Under the pieces are notes generated by a model, which saw nothing but the letters and a program-made list of their open reading frames with translations, was not told the origin of the DNA and made no database searches. Shown piece by piece: positions 18,225 to 27,825 of a DNA stretch of 64,000 nucleotides. Position 1 is the stretch's first letter; every line of letters begins with the position of its first letter. The translations under genes and the position numbers were made by a program. Origin of the DNA: Nostoc sp. PCC 7524 (lineage in GTDB: Bacteria > Cyanobacteriota > Cyanobacteriia > Cyanobacteriales > Nostocaceae); contig NC_019684.1 in the NCBI RefSeq assembly GCF_000316645.1, positions 6,521,501 through 6,585,500 of the forward strand, in the 5' to 3' direction.

Positions 18225-19067
18225 TTGAAAAATCAACAATTAGGAAATTGGCAAACCACTGTTTTGGGAATTATATTCGCCGTAGTTGTGATTATTGGTT
18301 TAAATTCATTTATTATTATTAACCCAGGACAAGCAGGAGTCATTAGTATTTTAGGTAAAGCTAGAGATGGTGCGTTAATAGAGGGGATTCACGTGAAACC
18401 GCCTTTAATTTCCGTGATAGATGTGTATGATTTAACGGTGCAGAAGTTTGAAGTTCCCGCCGAAAGTTCGACTAAGGATTTGCAAAATTTAACTGCCAGG
18501 TTTGCGATTAACTTTCGTCTTGATCCTACCCAGGTAGTTGAAGTGAGAAGAAAACAAGGAACTCTAGAAAATATTGTTTCTAAAATCATTGCTCCCCAAA
18601 CACAGGAAGCATTCAAAATTGCTGCCGCCAAACGCACAGTAGAAGAAGCAATTACCAAACGTAGTGAACTCAAAGAAGACTTTGATAATGCCCTAGGCGA
18701 TCGCCTGGATAAATATGGAATAATTGTATTAGATACAAGCGTCATAGATTTAACTTTTTCTCCTGAATTTGCCAGAGCCGTAGAAGAAAAACAAATTGCT
18801 GAACAACGCGCCCAAAGAGCCGTCTATGTAGCACGAGAAGCAGAACAAGAAGCCCAAGCAGAAATTAACCGCGCCAAGGGTAAAGCTGAAGCCCAAAGAC
18901 TTCTAGCCGAAACCCTCAAAGCTCAAGGTGGGCAATTAGTGCTACAAAAAGAAGCAATTGAAGCTTGGAAAACTGGTGGCGCTCAAATGCCGCGAGTTTT
19001 AGTTATGGGTAGTGAATCCCAAGGTAATGTTCCCTTCATCTTCAATCTCGGAAATACCCAAAACTGA
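18225..19067 (+). CDS. Prohibitin-family SPFH/Band 7 membrane protein
   Basis: A 280-residue protein. One N-terminal transmembrane segment (about residues 12-32) is followed by an SPFH/Band 7 domain (about 33-190) and an alanine/glutamate-rich coiled coil (about 190-245) typical of prohibitins. The family forms ring-like membrane scaffolds and often modulates FtsH-type proteases; in cyanobacteria it sits in thylakoid or plasma membrane. The start is a TTG at 18225, supported by AGGGAG eight bases upstream. The following DUF1824 gene is 42 bp away on the same strand, so the two may be co-transcribed. Confidence 0.9.
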   Translation: MKNQQLGNWQTTVLGIIFAVVVIIGLNSFIIINPGQAGVISILGKARDGALIEGIHVKPPLISVIDVYDLTVQKFEVPAESSTKDLQNLTARFAINFRLDPTQVVEVRRKQGTLENIVSKIIAPQTQEAFKIAAAKRTVEEAITKRSELKEDFDNALGDRLDKYGIIVLDTSVIDLTFSPEFARAVEEKQIAEQRAQRAVYVAREAEQEAQAEINRAKGKAEAQRLLAETLKAQGGQLVLQKEAIEAWKTGGAQMPRVLVMGSESQGNVPFIFNLGNTQN

Positions 19068-19109
19068 CTATAATTTCCCTAATCACACACAAACACAGCT
19101 AAGAACACA

Positions 19110-19538
19110 ATGAAACAATTTATGCCAATGCCCAATCACCCCAACATCACAACGACAGAAGCCAGAAAAATTCTCAACAAATTCAACTGCTTAGATATCG
19201 CACCCATCCTGAAACCGTCAGAAAAAGAATTAGTCCGTCAATCATTAGTTCTCCTTACCAAACTATCTGACTATCAAATCTTGGGAATTTGTGCGGATAC
19301 AGCCGAAGAAGCATTACTCGCCATGAAAACCTACTCCCATGCGTTGGGTTATGAAGTACCAATTGATTTACCTGTAGTGGAAGGGCCAGTTTACATCAAA
19401 TTAAACGGTAAAAATGGCTTATGTTATCTCGATTCTTATGTAGGACATCATCGCGGTGTATTAGTATCTTGTCAGTCTTATGACGAAGGAGGCATCAACG
19501 AAATGTATGGACATCTACCCCTCGATTTATTTGTCTAA
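19110..19538 (+). CDS. DUF1824 family protein
   Basis: A 142-residue soluble protein matching the cyanobacteria/plastid DUF1824 family by its overall pattern. Recognisable parts are an N-terminal helical region, the segment ILGICADTAEEALLAMKTYSHALGY and a C-terminal beta region with GPVYIKLNGKNGLCYLDSY. The function of the family is unknown. It follows the prohibitin-like gene by 42 bp and ends before a clear hairpin at 19553-19586. Confidence 0.85.
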   Translation: MKQFMPMPNHPNITTTEARKILNKFNCLDIAPILKPSEKELVRQSLVLLTKLSDYQILGICADTAEEALLAMKTYSHALGYEVPIDLPVVEGPVYIKLNGKNGLCYLDSYVGHHRGVLVSCQSYDEGGINEMYGHLPLDLFV

Positions 19539-19552
19539 AATTAGGCAAAATT

Positions 19553-19586
19553 ATGAGGTGCGTTACACTAGACAAATGCACCTCAT
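19553..19586 (+). terminator. Hairpin terminator after DUF1824 gene
   Basis: ATGAGGTGC (19553-19561) and GCACCTCAT (19578-19586) form a 9-bp perfect stem followed by TTTAATTAAT. The position, just after the stop codon, fits a transcription terminator. Confidence 0.7.
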
Positions 19587-19734
19587 TTAATTAATATTCA
19601 ACACTAAAACTCCTGTTAAACTTCTCTCTGCGCCTCGGCGTGAGATTTCTACCCACTCTCCGTCTACCCCCACATTTGTTGAGACTCATAATAAGTCAAC
19701 CAGAAATAGATTAAACTGTGTCTTTTAAAATTCT

Positions 19735-21675
19735 ATGAGTATAATCACCCTACAATCAATTAAAAAAGACTTTGGTATCAAAGAAATTTTAAAAGATGCT
19801 AGCTTTAGTTTAGATGCTACTGACAAAGTGGGTTTAATTGGGACAAACGGTTCTGGTAAATCAACCTTATTAAAAATGATTGCTGGACTCGAACCAGTGG
19901 ATAGTGGTCAAATCATTAGCAACTCTGGTTCTAAAATAATTTACTTACCCCAACAGCCAGACTTAGATGAAAATCGCACAGTTTTAGAGCAAATTTTTGC
20001 TGACAGTGGCGAACAAATGGCCTTGGTACGTGAGTATGAAGAAATATCTGATAAACTAGCTCACTACCCAGAAGATAACCAGTTAATGTCCCGCCTTTCT
20101 ACGGTGATGCAGCGTATGGACGCAACTGGTGCTTGGGAATTAGAAACCAATGCCAAAATTATCCTCAGCAAATTAGGAATTGTTGATTTTGATGTCACCA
20201 TAGGGACATTATCTGGCGGTTATCGTAAACGTATTGCCTTAGCAACGGCTTTACTAGCCGAGCCAGATGTATTACTCATGGATGAGCCAACCAACCATCT
20301 CGATGCTTTATCTGTAGAATGGTTACAAAGTTATCTCAACCGCTATCGTGGTGCATTATTATTAATAACTCACGATCGCTACTTTTTAGATCAAGTCACC
20401 AATCGCATCATTGAAATTGATCGTGGCGATATTTACACCTATTCAGGTAATTATTCATACTATCTAGAAAAGAAAGCCTTAGCTGAAGAATCAGCCCTTA
20501 GCACCCAACGCAAACATCAAGGTGTATTGCGAAGAGAATTAGAATGGTTGAAGCGGGGGCCAAAAGCTAGAAGTACAAAGCAAAAAGCCCGGATTCAGCG
20601 TATTCAAGCCATGCGGGAGACTGAGTTTAAACAATCTCTGGGTAAAGTCGATATCTCTACAGTCGGTCGTCGCATTGGCAAAAAAGTTATTGAACTCAAT
20701 AATATTTCTAAATCCTATAATGGACGTACCCTCATTCAGAACTTTACCTATGAATTTAGTCCCGAAGATCGAGTGGGGATCATCGGCGGTAATGGTGCAG
20801 GTAAATCCACATTAATGAATATGATTACTGGGCGAGTAGAACCAGATGAGGGGAGTATAGAAATTGGTTCTACCATTCACATCGGTTATTTTGATCAGCA
20901 TTCTGAAGAATTACTCACAGCTTTAGATGAAAATCAGCGCGTGATTGACTACATTAAAGAAGAGGGGGAATTTGTTAAAATTGCCGATGGTACAAAAATT
21001 ACCGCTTCCCAAATGTTAGAGCGATTTCTGTTTCCGGGAAATCAACAGTATGCGCCCATTCATAAACTTTCAGGTGGTGAAAAGCGACGGTTATTTCTGT
21101 TACGCATCCTCATTAGTGCGCCCAATGTGTTAATTTTAGACGAACCAACCAATGATTTGGATGTGCAAACCTTAGCAGTATTAGAGGAATACCTAGAAGA
21201 CTTTAGTGGTTGTGTGATCGTAGTTTCCCACGATCGCTACTTCTTAGACCGCACTGTAGATACAATATTTGCCTTAGAAGCAGATGGCAACCTGCGGCAA
21301 TATCCAGGCAATTATTCAGTGTATCTTGACTACAAAAAAGCTGAAGAAACACAACAATCAACTACCAACACTAAAGAAAAAACAAAAAATTCTGAAGAAT
21401 CAAAAGTTACATCGCAAACTAGAGAAGTAGAACCTAAAAAGCGTCGGAGGCTATCTAATTGGGAAAAGCGGGAATTCGAGCAACTAGAGAGCAAAATTGC
21501 TCAACTAGAAGCAGAAAAAGCTGAAACCGAGAAAGCACTAGCTAACGTCTCTCCTGGTAGTTATACCCAAGTACAAAAACTCTACGAACAAGTAGAGACG
21601 CTCAAACAAGCAATTGATGCTGCCACTGAGCGATGGTTAGAATTAGCTGAGATTGAGTCTTCAGGGAATGGGTGA
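19735..21675 (+). CDS. ABC-F family ATPase (Uup/EttA-like)
   Basis: A 646-residue cytoplasmic protein with two ATP-binding cassettes and no membrane segments. Cassette 1: Walker A GTNGSGKST (about 36-44), signature LSGGYRKR (about 159), Walker B MDEPTNHLD (about 182). A charged inter-domain linker follows at about 240-310. Cassette 2: Walker A GGNGAGKST (about 349-357), LSGGEKRR (about 446), LDEPTNDLD (about 468). A lysine/glutamate-rich C-terminal coiled coil (about 570-640) is typical of Uup. ABC-F proteins act on ribosomes, resolving stalled states or adjusting the peptidyl-transferase site. All catalytic motifs are intact. Confidence 0.93.
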   Translation: MSIITLQSIKKDFGIKEILKDASFSLDATDKVGLIGTNGSGKSTLLKMIAGLEPVDSGQIISNSGSKIIYLPQQPDLDENRTVLEQIFADSGEQMALVREYEEISDKLAHYPEDNQLMSRLSTVMQRMDATGAWELETNAKIILSKLGIVDFDVTIGTLSGGYRKRIALATALLAEPDVLLMDEPTNHLDALSVEWLQSYLNRYRGALLLITHDRYFLDQVTNRIIEIDRGDIYTYSGNYSYYLEKKALAEESALSTQRKHQGVLRRELEWLKRGPKARSTKQKARIQRIQAMRETEFKQSLGKVDISTVGRRIGKKVIELNNISKSYNGRTLIQNFTYEFSPEDRVGIIGGNGAGKSTLMNMITGRVEPDEGSIEIGSTIHIGYFDQHSEELLTALDENQRVIDYIKEEGEFVKIADGTKITASQMLERFLFPGNQQYAPIHKLSGGEKRRLFLLRILISAPNVLILDEPTNDLDVQTLAVLEEYLEDFSGCVIVVSHDRYFLDRTVDTIFALEADGNLRQYPGNYSVYLDYKKAEETQQSTTNTKEKTKNSEESKVTSQTREVEPKKRRRLSNWEKREFEQLESKIAQLEAEKAETEKALANVSPGSYTQVQKLYEQVETLKQAIDAATERWLELAEIESSGNG

Positions 21676-21682
21676 GAGTAGT

Positions 21683-22048
21683 ATGATCGCTCTAATGCAA
21701 AATTTAGCACTAACCTTGGCATTGAGTGATGCCCAGTCTGGTAAACCTTACCCAGTCTACGGTGATGGGATAATGGAGCGTACAGATGAGGGGAGATTAA
21801 GTATCATGTCGCCGACAGGTGGCGAACTGAGTCATCAATGCCGAAAATTTACCAGTCAATTACTAAGTCGCAGCCGAAACCATAATTATGATGCAGCAAT
21901 TTTTGGCGATGCTTTTGGGTTAGGATGTAAAGCCTGGGATAACTTAATACCCAACTTATGTCTGAATTTTTTCTGGGAGTTAGCAAAAGCCGCCAATTCT
22001 TTAACAACTCTGCAACTTAGTTTACCAAAAGTTTGCTTTAGTCGCTAA
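21683..22048 (+). CDS. Hypothetical protein overlapping no known family
   Basis: About 121 residues. The frame extends upstream into the end of the ABC-F gene (TTG at 21653, ATG at 21668), but the ATG at 21683 has GGTGAG upstream and lies after the ABC-F stop codon. The sequence reads MIALMQNLALTLALSDAQSG, then a polar stretch and a Trp/Phe-rich C-terminus with cysteines. I recognise no domain. Its position directly behind the ABC-F gene suggests co-transcription if it is real; it could also be a fortuitous frame. Confidence 0.45.
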   Translation: MIALMQNLALTLALSDAQSGKPYPVYGDGIMERTDEGRLSIMSPTGGELSHQCRKFTSQLLSRSRNHNYDAAIFGDAFGLGCKAWDNLIPNLCLNFFWELAKAANSLTTLQLSLPKVCFSR

Positions 22049-22166
22049 AGTCAGATGTTACTCTTTGTCTGAGTGGAAGATTTGACTGGGCTTTTAGGTT
22101 ATTGCTGTTCATCGGGCTATTGATAACTTTAGCCGTGCATCCAATAGTTAGATATAGTGCCAAAAA

Positions 22167-22670
22167 ATGATCATGATCAATCATCATACTCAAGACCTCC
22201 GCTCTAACGCCATTCATTTTTTAGAACAGAATCCATCACAGCGCCTAAAAATCCTCCAAGAATTAGGTATAGCTCGTTATCAGTTCTTAACCAAAATCCG
22301 TCTCAATGACGCTAATATCAACTGCGTGATGCGATTTTTGGAAGATCCCAGCCAGATGAAATTCCCCAATCTATCGGGAGCAGATTTATCGGAATTAGTT
22401 TTAGATGATGTCAAATTAATTCGAGGGAATTTATCAGGAGCGAACTTGCAAGGTAGCAGTTTATTAAATGCTGACTTGATTTTTGTTAACTTCACGAAAG
22501 CTGACTTGAGAAATGCCGATTTAAGGGGTGCAACTCTCAATGAGACAATTTGGTTAGAAGCCCTAGTAGAAAATTGTCAACTTGGGTTAGGCAATGGCTT
22601 AACAAAGCAGCAACGTAAAGATTTACAACTGCGCGGAGCTAGGCTTAACTATTTAGCCGATGATAATTAG
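22167..22670 (+). CDS. Pentapeptide-repeat protein
   Basis: A 167-residue protein. The N-terminal ~65 residues are helical; residues about 66-130 carry ten or so A(D/N)LXX pentapeptides (for example [30 protein letters not shown]) that fold into a right-handed quadrilateral beta helix. The C-terminus ([13 protein letters not shown]) is a common ending in cyanobacterial members. The role of most family members is unknown. It lies upstream of purT with a 49-bp gap. Confidence 0.85.
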   Translation: MIMINHHTQDLRSNAIHFLEQNPSQRLKILQELGIARYQFLTKIRLNDANINCVMRFLEDPSQMKFPNLSGADLSELVLDDVKLIRGNLSGANLQGSSLLNADLIFVNFTKADLRNADLRGATLNETIWLEALVENCQLGLGNGLTKQQRKDLQLRGARLNYLADDN

Positions 22671-22719
22671 TACCTCAAAAATATCAGACTGCTGAATTGA
22701 TATCGGCTGGAACAAGTGA

Positions 22720-23895
22720 ATGAATAATGCAATTAAATTACCCCAAAAACTAATGTTGCTGGGTTCGGGAGAACTCGGCAAAGAATTTGTGATTGCAGCG
22801 CAACGCCTGGGTAATTTTGTCATAGCTGTTGATCGCTACGCTAACGCTCCAGCTATGCAAGTTGCCGATTGTTTTGAAGTGATATCGATGCTGAGTGCTG
22901 AAGATTTAGAAGCTGTAGTAACTAAGCATAAACCTGACTTTATCATACCAGAAATTGAGGCAATTAGAACCGAAAAATTGCTGGAATTTGAACAAAGAGG
23001 CATAACAGTAATTCCCACAGCCATAGCAACTAACTACACGATGAATCGTGACAGAATTCGGGAATTAGCTCATCAAGAATTAGGGATTAGAACTGCTAAA
23101 TATGGCTATGCAGTAACGCTGGATGAATTAATTGCAGTTGCTGATCAAATTGGGTTTCCAAATGTTGTCAAACCCGTGATGTCTTCCTCTGGAAAAGGGC
23201 AATCTGTAGTCTCATCAAAAGAGGAAGTTGCACAGGCTTGGAATTATGCGATCGCTAATTCTAGAGGAGACAGTCAAAAGGTTATCATTGAAGAGTTTAT
23301 TAACTTTGAAATTGAAATTACTCTCCTCACAATTAAACAGTGGAATGCTCCCACAATTTTCTGTTCTCCCATTGGACATCGCCAGGAAAGAGGTGATTAT
23401 CAAGAATCTTGGCAACCCGCAGAAATTTCTCCAGATCAGATATTACAAGCCCAAGAAATAGCCACAAAAGTCACCGATGCGTTAGGGGGAGCAGGTATTT
23501 TTGGTGTCGAGTTTTTTATTACCAAAGATGAGGTGATTTTCTCCGAACTTTCCCCCCGTCCCCACGATACAGGTATGGTGACATTAATATCTCAAAACCT
23601 AAACGAATTTGAATTACATCTGCGAGCAATTTTAGGCTTACCTATCCCGCAGATAGAACAGTTAGAAGCTTCTGCCAGTGCTGTCATTTTAGCTTCAGAA
23701 AAATCAGATTCAATCGCCTTTACGGGTGTAGCTGATGCCTTATCAGAAAAAAATGTAGATATTAGATTATTTGGTAAACCAAATGCTCACCCCTATCGCC
23801 GTATGGGGGTGGCTTTAGCTAAAGCTGATAGTGTACAAGAGGCGAGAGAAAAAGCAGTAAGAGCAGCGAACAAAATTCAGATTGTTAGTCAATAG
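22720..23895 (+). CDS. purT: Formate-dependent phosphoribosylglycinamide formyltransferase PurT
   Basis: A 391-residue ATP-grasp enzyme that makes formyl-GAR from GAR, formate and ATP in purine synthesis, the folate-independent alternative to PurN. Signs are the N-terminal dinucleotide-like LLGSGELGKEFVIAAQRLG (about 11-29), the TNYTMNRDRIRELAHQELG segment (about 105-123), the SSSGKGQS ATP-binding loop (about 152-159), EEFINFEIEITLL and the ELSPRPHDTGMVTL metal/active-site motif (about 277-290). Length and motifs are normal for the family. Confidence 0.95.
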   Translation: MNNAIKLPQKLMLLGSGELGKEFVIAAQRLGNFVIAVDRYANAPAMQVADCFEVISMLSAEDLEAVVTKHKPDFIIPEIEAIRTEKLLEFEQRGITVIPTAIATNYTMNRDRIRELAHQELGIRTAKYGYAVTLDELIAVADQIGFPNVVKPVMSSSGKGQSVVSSKEEVAQAWNYAIANSRGDSQKVIIEEFINFEIEITLLTIKQWNAPTIFCSPIGHRQERGDYQESWQPAEISPDQILQAQEIATKVTDALGGAGIFGVEFFITKDEVIFSELSPRPHDTGMVTLISQNLNEFELHLRAILGLPIPQIEQLEASASAVILASEKSDSIAFTGVADALSEKNVDIRLFGKPNAHPYRRMGVALAKADSVQEAREKAVRAANKIQIVSQ

Positions 23896-23998
23896 TCAAG
23901 CAACATATCCATCTGGATGCTTTTTAAAAATAATTTTTGATGTATTTCATACTGAACTATACTGCATGAGAATTTAACAAATGGAAATATGCACAAGA

Positions 23999-24223
23999 TT
24001 ATGCTGCATATCGTAAAATTTCGACTTCAGCACCTTTATTAACTGCTTCTTCTGTGCGGTGTAAAACTTGTTCTGTAACAGCAGCACTTAAATAATATTC
24101 ACCGCAATTTTGACAAATTTTTGCTGGCACACCTTTGAGAATAACTATGGTATCATCTCGCTCTAAAGTGACTGTCACTCATCATGGTTGAGCGTTGCCA
24201 TGTTTACATATAAAGCATTGCAT
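23999..24223 (-). pseudogene. YgiT-type zinc-finger (antitoxin-like) gene interrupted by tandem stops
   Basis: Read from the ATG at 24223, the frame gives MQCFICKHGNAQP, then two consecutive TGA codons (24179-24184), then VTVTLERDDTIVILKGVPAK and CQNCGEYYLSAAVTEQ, ending at a TAA (23999). The CxxC...CxxC zinc knuckle and the length match YgiT-type antitoxin-like proteins, whose normal sequence continues through this point. The two stops separate the first CxxC from the second. A GTG right after the stops could still make a shortened product lacking the first CxxC. No partner toxin such as DUF4258 is present next to it. Confidence 0.75.
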
Positions 24224-24245
24224 AGATTTAATATCTTTACTTTAG

Positions 24246-24578
24246 TTAAGAAATAGAAGACCATATTTGAGAGATTTGTTGACGTACTTTTTCCCAATCC
24301 TTTGGTTGTAAATTTCCTAATTGACGTTCTAATAGCCGCTTCTCTACTGTGTTTATCTTATGCAATCTCACTACCGACGGACGCATTAAACCTGCTTGCT
24401 GCCATTCGATAATTTCAACATCAAAAGCAGTGTGAGCGATTTGGCTGGTAATCCTTGCCACAACAACATCATCGTCACCTGTATCTAATAGTAATAATAC
24501 CGGACGTAATTTGAATGTGACGGCATCAGAAAATGGCAATTTGATTAAGATGACTGAGCCAGATTGATAATTTTGCAT
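24246..24578 (-). CDS. PemK/MazF-family toxin
   Basis: A 110-residue protein with the PemK/MazF pattern: a short N-terminal strand GSVILIKLPFSDAVTFKLRPVLLL, in which the KxRP motif is characteristic, followed by VVVARITSQ, the MRPSVVRLHKINTVEKR segment and a C-terminal helix. The family are usually ribosome-independent mRNA endoribonucleases. The gene starts three bases after the stop codon of the upstream 73-residue gene, as expected for a toxin-antitoxin operon. Confidence 0.87.
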   Translation of the reverse strand: MQNYQSGSVILIKLPFSDAVTFKLRPVLLLLDTGDDDVVVARITSQIAHTAFDVEIIEWQQAGLMRPSVVRLHKINTVEKRLLERQLGNLQPKDWEKVRQQISQIWSSIS

Positions 24579-24581
24579 TGC

Positions 24582-24803
24582 TTAAATGGTGTCGTATATT
24601 GCATCGTCTTCGCTATACCCTTTTAATAATTGTTCGGCTGCAAGGCGTTGCCAAGCTGCTTCTTCTTGTTCTGCTTCTGTGGGTTCATTGACGAGAAGAA
24701 TCACTTTCACCTGCTGGTTATTTGGTAACTGTTGCAAGATCACATCTGGTAATTCTATTTTGCCTTCAGTGGTGACGTTTGCAGGAAATTCGTAGGCTTT
24801 CAT
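24582..24803 (-). CDS. Antitoxin partner of PemK/MazF toxin
   Basis: A 73-residue protein with an AbrB/SpoVT-like N-terminal half (EFPANVTTEGKIELPDVILQQL) and an acidic helical tail (NEPTEAEQEEAAWQRLAAEQLLKGYSEDD). This arrangement, a DNA-binding fold plus a toxin-wrapping tail, is usual for antitoxins paired with MazF-like toxins in cyanobacteria. It is the first gene of the operon. The start ATG at 24803 is 23 bp downstream of the kinase-WD40 gene stop on the same strand. Confidence 0.82.
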   Translation of the reverse strand: MKAYEFPANVTTEGKIELPDVILQQLPNNQQVKVILLVNEPTEAEQEEAAWQRLAAEQLLKGYSEDDAIYDTI

Positions 24804-24826
24804 GTTGTTTTTAATGTTTGCAAGTT

Positions 24827-27463
24827 TTATTTACTATTGTGACGCTGTAATTGCCAAACTAGCTGCGATCGCCAAATTTTAATATTTCCGCCACTATCTC
24901 CAGCCACTAACCAATTGCCATCGTGGCTCATGGCAAAGGATGTAACTGAGCTAAAATGGCTGAGGGTGTAAACTTCTCTACCTGTTGCGACTTCCCACAG
25001 TTTGATAACTGTACCCTGACTACTAGCTAGCATCATTTGCCCATCACTACTGAAAGCGAAAGAATTGCTAAAATAACCAGAACTAATAGTGAAACTCTGA
25101 ATTTCTCTGCCTGTTGCCATATCCCAAAATTTGATAGTTCTGTCCCAACGACTACCGCTAGCTAGCATTCGACCATCATGACTGAAAGCAACATGATCAA
25201 TCAAACTGGAATGACCATTGAGAGTGCGAATTTTTTTCCCTGTTGCCACATCCCATAATTTGATAGTTTTACTACCACCACCAGCCACTATTCTTCCATC
25301 GTTACTGAAGGCTACAGAAGAAAAACTGTCCATAAACCAGCCTAAACCACGAATTTCTCTTCCTGTTGCCACATCCCACAGATGAATATGCTCATTAGCA
25401 AGACTAACTAGCATTTGCCCATCTCTACTGAAAGCAACACTTTTGGGTGAATATAAATAGCTATCAAAAGTGGGAATTTCTCTACCTGTTGCTACTTCCC
25501 ACAATTTGATCTTTTCACGATAATAGCAGCTAGCAAGCGTTTCCCCATCATGACTGAAAGCTACGAAGTTAACTGAATTGGAACGATCAGTGAGAGTACG
25601 AATTTCTTTTCCTGTTGCCACTTCCCACAATCTAATGGTTTCTTTACTACCACTAGCTAAAATTTTTCCATCATTACTGATAGTGAGATAATCATTGCGA
25701 GAAAAACTATAACGCTCTGTAGGGTTTCCAGTGAGAGTACGAATTTCTTTTCCTGTTCTCACTTCCCACAATTTGATAGTTCCATCATTACCACTACTAC
25801 TAACTAACATTCGCCCATCACGACTGAAAGCTACGGAATCAATTGAGGTAAGATGACCAGTGAGAGTGCGAATTTCCTTTCCTGTTGCCACTTCCCACAG
25901 TTGGATATTTCCGTTCCAACTACCGCTAGCCAGCATTTTCCCATCACTGCTGAAAGCAACTCTTTTGGGTAAATATAAACGGCTATCAAAAGTGCGAATT
26001 TTCTTGCCTGTAGCTACTTCCCACAGTTGGATATTTCCGTTACCACCAAGGCTAGCCAGTATTTTTCCATCCCTACTGACAGCAACGCAATCAATAGCGT
26101 ATAAATCATCAGTGAGAGTGCAAATTTCTTTGCCCGTTGCCATATCCCAAATTTCGATGGTGTTTTCATATGTAAAAAAACAACCAAGAATTTGCATATT
26201 GCTACTTAAAGCAAAAGATGTAGACACCTTGGAATCACAAGTAATAGTGCGAATTTCTCTACCTGTGACTACATCCCACAGCTTGATAGTATGATCATAA
26301 CTAGCACTAGCTAGCATTTGTCCATTACTACTGAAAGTAATGGAATAAACAAACTCGGAATGACCAGTGAGGGTGAGAATTTCTCTGCCTGTTGCCACAT
26401 CCCACAGTTTGATAGTGTTGTCATCACTACCGCTAGCCAAGATTTTCCCATCACTACTGAAAGCAAGGCAATCAACCGATTTGGAATGACCAAGGAGGCT
26501 ACGGATAACTTGACCTGTAGTTACTGATAGTAGGTGAATAACATCACCTGCTAGACTTGCTATAATGTCGCCTCTAGGGCTAAGGGCTATCGCTCCAGAA
26601 ATACCTGGGATAAAGTGGACGCACTCCCAGTTGTCTGGTTTTAGTAATGCGAACAAACTTAACCACTCCTGCACCGACTGGGGACGCAACTCGTAATGTA
26701 GCTCCATTCCCTTCATAATTGCCTTATTTACCCTGTCGCTAACAGTGGGATTAAAATATTTTGGTGGTTTTAGCCTATCATTTAGCAGTCTAGCTGGTAC
26801 TTGCATTGGGAACTGTCCAGTCAGCAAAGAATACAATGTGGCGGCTAAGGCGTAAACATCAATATATTCACCGCGTTCTGCCTCATTTACATACTGTTCT
26901 GGTGGCGCATAACCAGGAGTCCAAGCTTCTGTATGCTGTAAAACTTCACCAGGAATAAATTGTCTAGCTAAACCAAAGTCAATGAGTACAACTTCTGGCT
27001 TATCTGCACGGAGCATAATATTACCGGGTTTTAAATCTCGGTGCAGTAAGCCTTTTTCGTGAACCAGTTTCAAAGCTTCGCCAATTTGTTGAATATATTG
27101 CAGTGCTTCTGCTTCTGGTAATGCTCCCTTTTTGGTAATTAGTTTATTTAAGTCCTCGCCTTTGATGTACTCCATCGCCATGCAGGGTAAGTCGCCCTCA
27201 TCAAACACGGTTTCTATTTTTACAATGTAGGGATGGCGACATAAGGCTAGGCGTAATGCTTCTTCTTTAAAATCTTGCTTGATTTTAGTTAAATGCTTTT
27301 TTAAATCACGATTGTTGAGTATTGTTTCAGAGAGAGTTTTTATTACTCGCAGTTCACCCTGAAGATTTTTAGCTAGGTAAGTAATACCCATACCACCTTC
27401 ACCCAGCTTTTTCTGGATTATGTAGCGTCCGCCAAATAACTGCCGCCCTGGATTCCACACCAT
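24827..27463 (-). CDS. Serine/threonine protein kinase with 14 WD40 repeats
   Basis: An 878-residue protein. The kinase domain (about 1-270) has the Gly loop LGEGGMG (20-26), Lys42, HRDLKPGN (141-148), DFG (162-164) and an APPEQY activation segment, so it should be active. From about residue 284 there are 14 WD40 repeats ending in IKLWDVATGREI-type motifs, which would make two seven-bladed propellers. No transmembrane segment separates the halves, so the protein is probably cytosolic. Kinase-WD40 fusions are common in filamentous cyanobacteria; substrates are unknown. Repeats 4, 8 and 14 are the most divergent. Confidence 0.93.
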   Translation of the reverse strand: MVWNPGRQLFGGRYIIQKKLGEGGMGITYLAKNLQGELRVIKTLSETILNNRDLKKHLTKIKQDFKEEALRLALCRHPYIVKIETVFDEGDLPCMAMEYIKGEDLNKLITKKGALPEAEALQYIQQIGEALKLVHEKGLLHRDLKPGNIMLRADKPEVVLIDFGLARQFIPGEVLQHTEAWTPGYAPPEQYVNEAERGEYIDVYALAATLYSLLTGQFPMQVPARLLNDRLKPPKYFNPTVSDRVNKAIMKGMELHYELRPQSVQEWLSLFALLKPDNWECVHFIPGISGAIALSPRGDIIASLAGDVIHLLSVTTGQVIRSLLGHSKSVDCLAFSSDGKILASGSDDNTIKLWDVATGREILTLTGHSEFVYSITFSSNGQMLASASYDHTIKLWDVVTGREIRTITCDSKVSTSFALSSNMQILGCFFTYENTIEIWDMATGKEICTLTDDLYAIDCVAVSRDGKILASLGGNGNIQLWEVATGKKIRTFDSRLYLPKRVAFSSDGKMLASGSWNGNIQLWEVATGKEIRTLTGHLTSIDSVAFSRDGRMLVSSSGNDGTIKLWEVRTGKEIRTLTGNPTERYSFSRNDYLTISNDGKILASGSKETIRLWEVATGKEIRTLTDRSNSVNFVAFSHDGETLASCYYREKIKLWEVATGREIPTFDSYLYSPKSVAFSRDGQMLVSLANEHIHLWDVATGREIRGLGWFMDSFSSVAFSNDGRIVAGGGSKTIKLWDVATGKKIRTLNGHSSLIDHVAFSHDGRMLASGSRWDRTIKFWDMATGREIQSFTISSGYFSNSFAFSSDGQMMLASSQGTVIKLWEVATGREVYTLSHFSSVTSFAMSHDGNWLVAGDSGGNIKIWRSQLVWQLQRHNSK

Positions 27464-27588
27464 AGGTCAAACCGTAGTTTTACTGATATTCTATTCTGGC
27501 ATAGGCAAAACTTACTCTTGTACGCAGAAAGATTTAAGGTGTTAGGAATGAAACTTAAAATAGCAATATATTCAATCGCCATAAAATT

Positions 27589-27825
27589 ATGACACCAGCA
27601 GTAGTTAAACCTTCATCTTGGCTAACGACTGGTATCCGAGTCGAAAAAGTCAATAATTTGAATCTGTTTAAATTTACAGACGAATTGGGTTTGCGGATGC
27701 AAGAACTACTAGATAGAAAAAAAGCAGACTCTCTCACACCATAAGAAGCGGCTGAACTAGAAGCGATTGGGGAATTAGACGAAATTTTTAGCTACATCAA
27801 TGCCATCATTGCATCTCAGACATGA
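27589..27825 (+). pseudogene. Small hypothetical gene with internal nonsense codon
   Basis: The frame begins MTPAVVKPSSWLTTGIRVEK and ends at TGA 27823-27825, but codon 52 is a TAA (27742-27744) in a context reading LTP-stop-EAAELEAIGEL. A single GAA-to-TAA change would restore LTPEEAAELEAIGEL. The type, a short acidic protein followed by an ATGA-overlapping gene, looks like the first gene of a small two-gene module. The family is not identified. Confidence 0.65.

Noticed and set aside
24179..24184. Stop-codon recoding (selenocysteine or tryptophan) of the tandem TGA in the zinc-finger gene
   Set aside because: No sign of such recoding anywhere else in the window; other genes use TGA as stop (for example 21673-21675).
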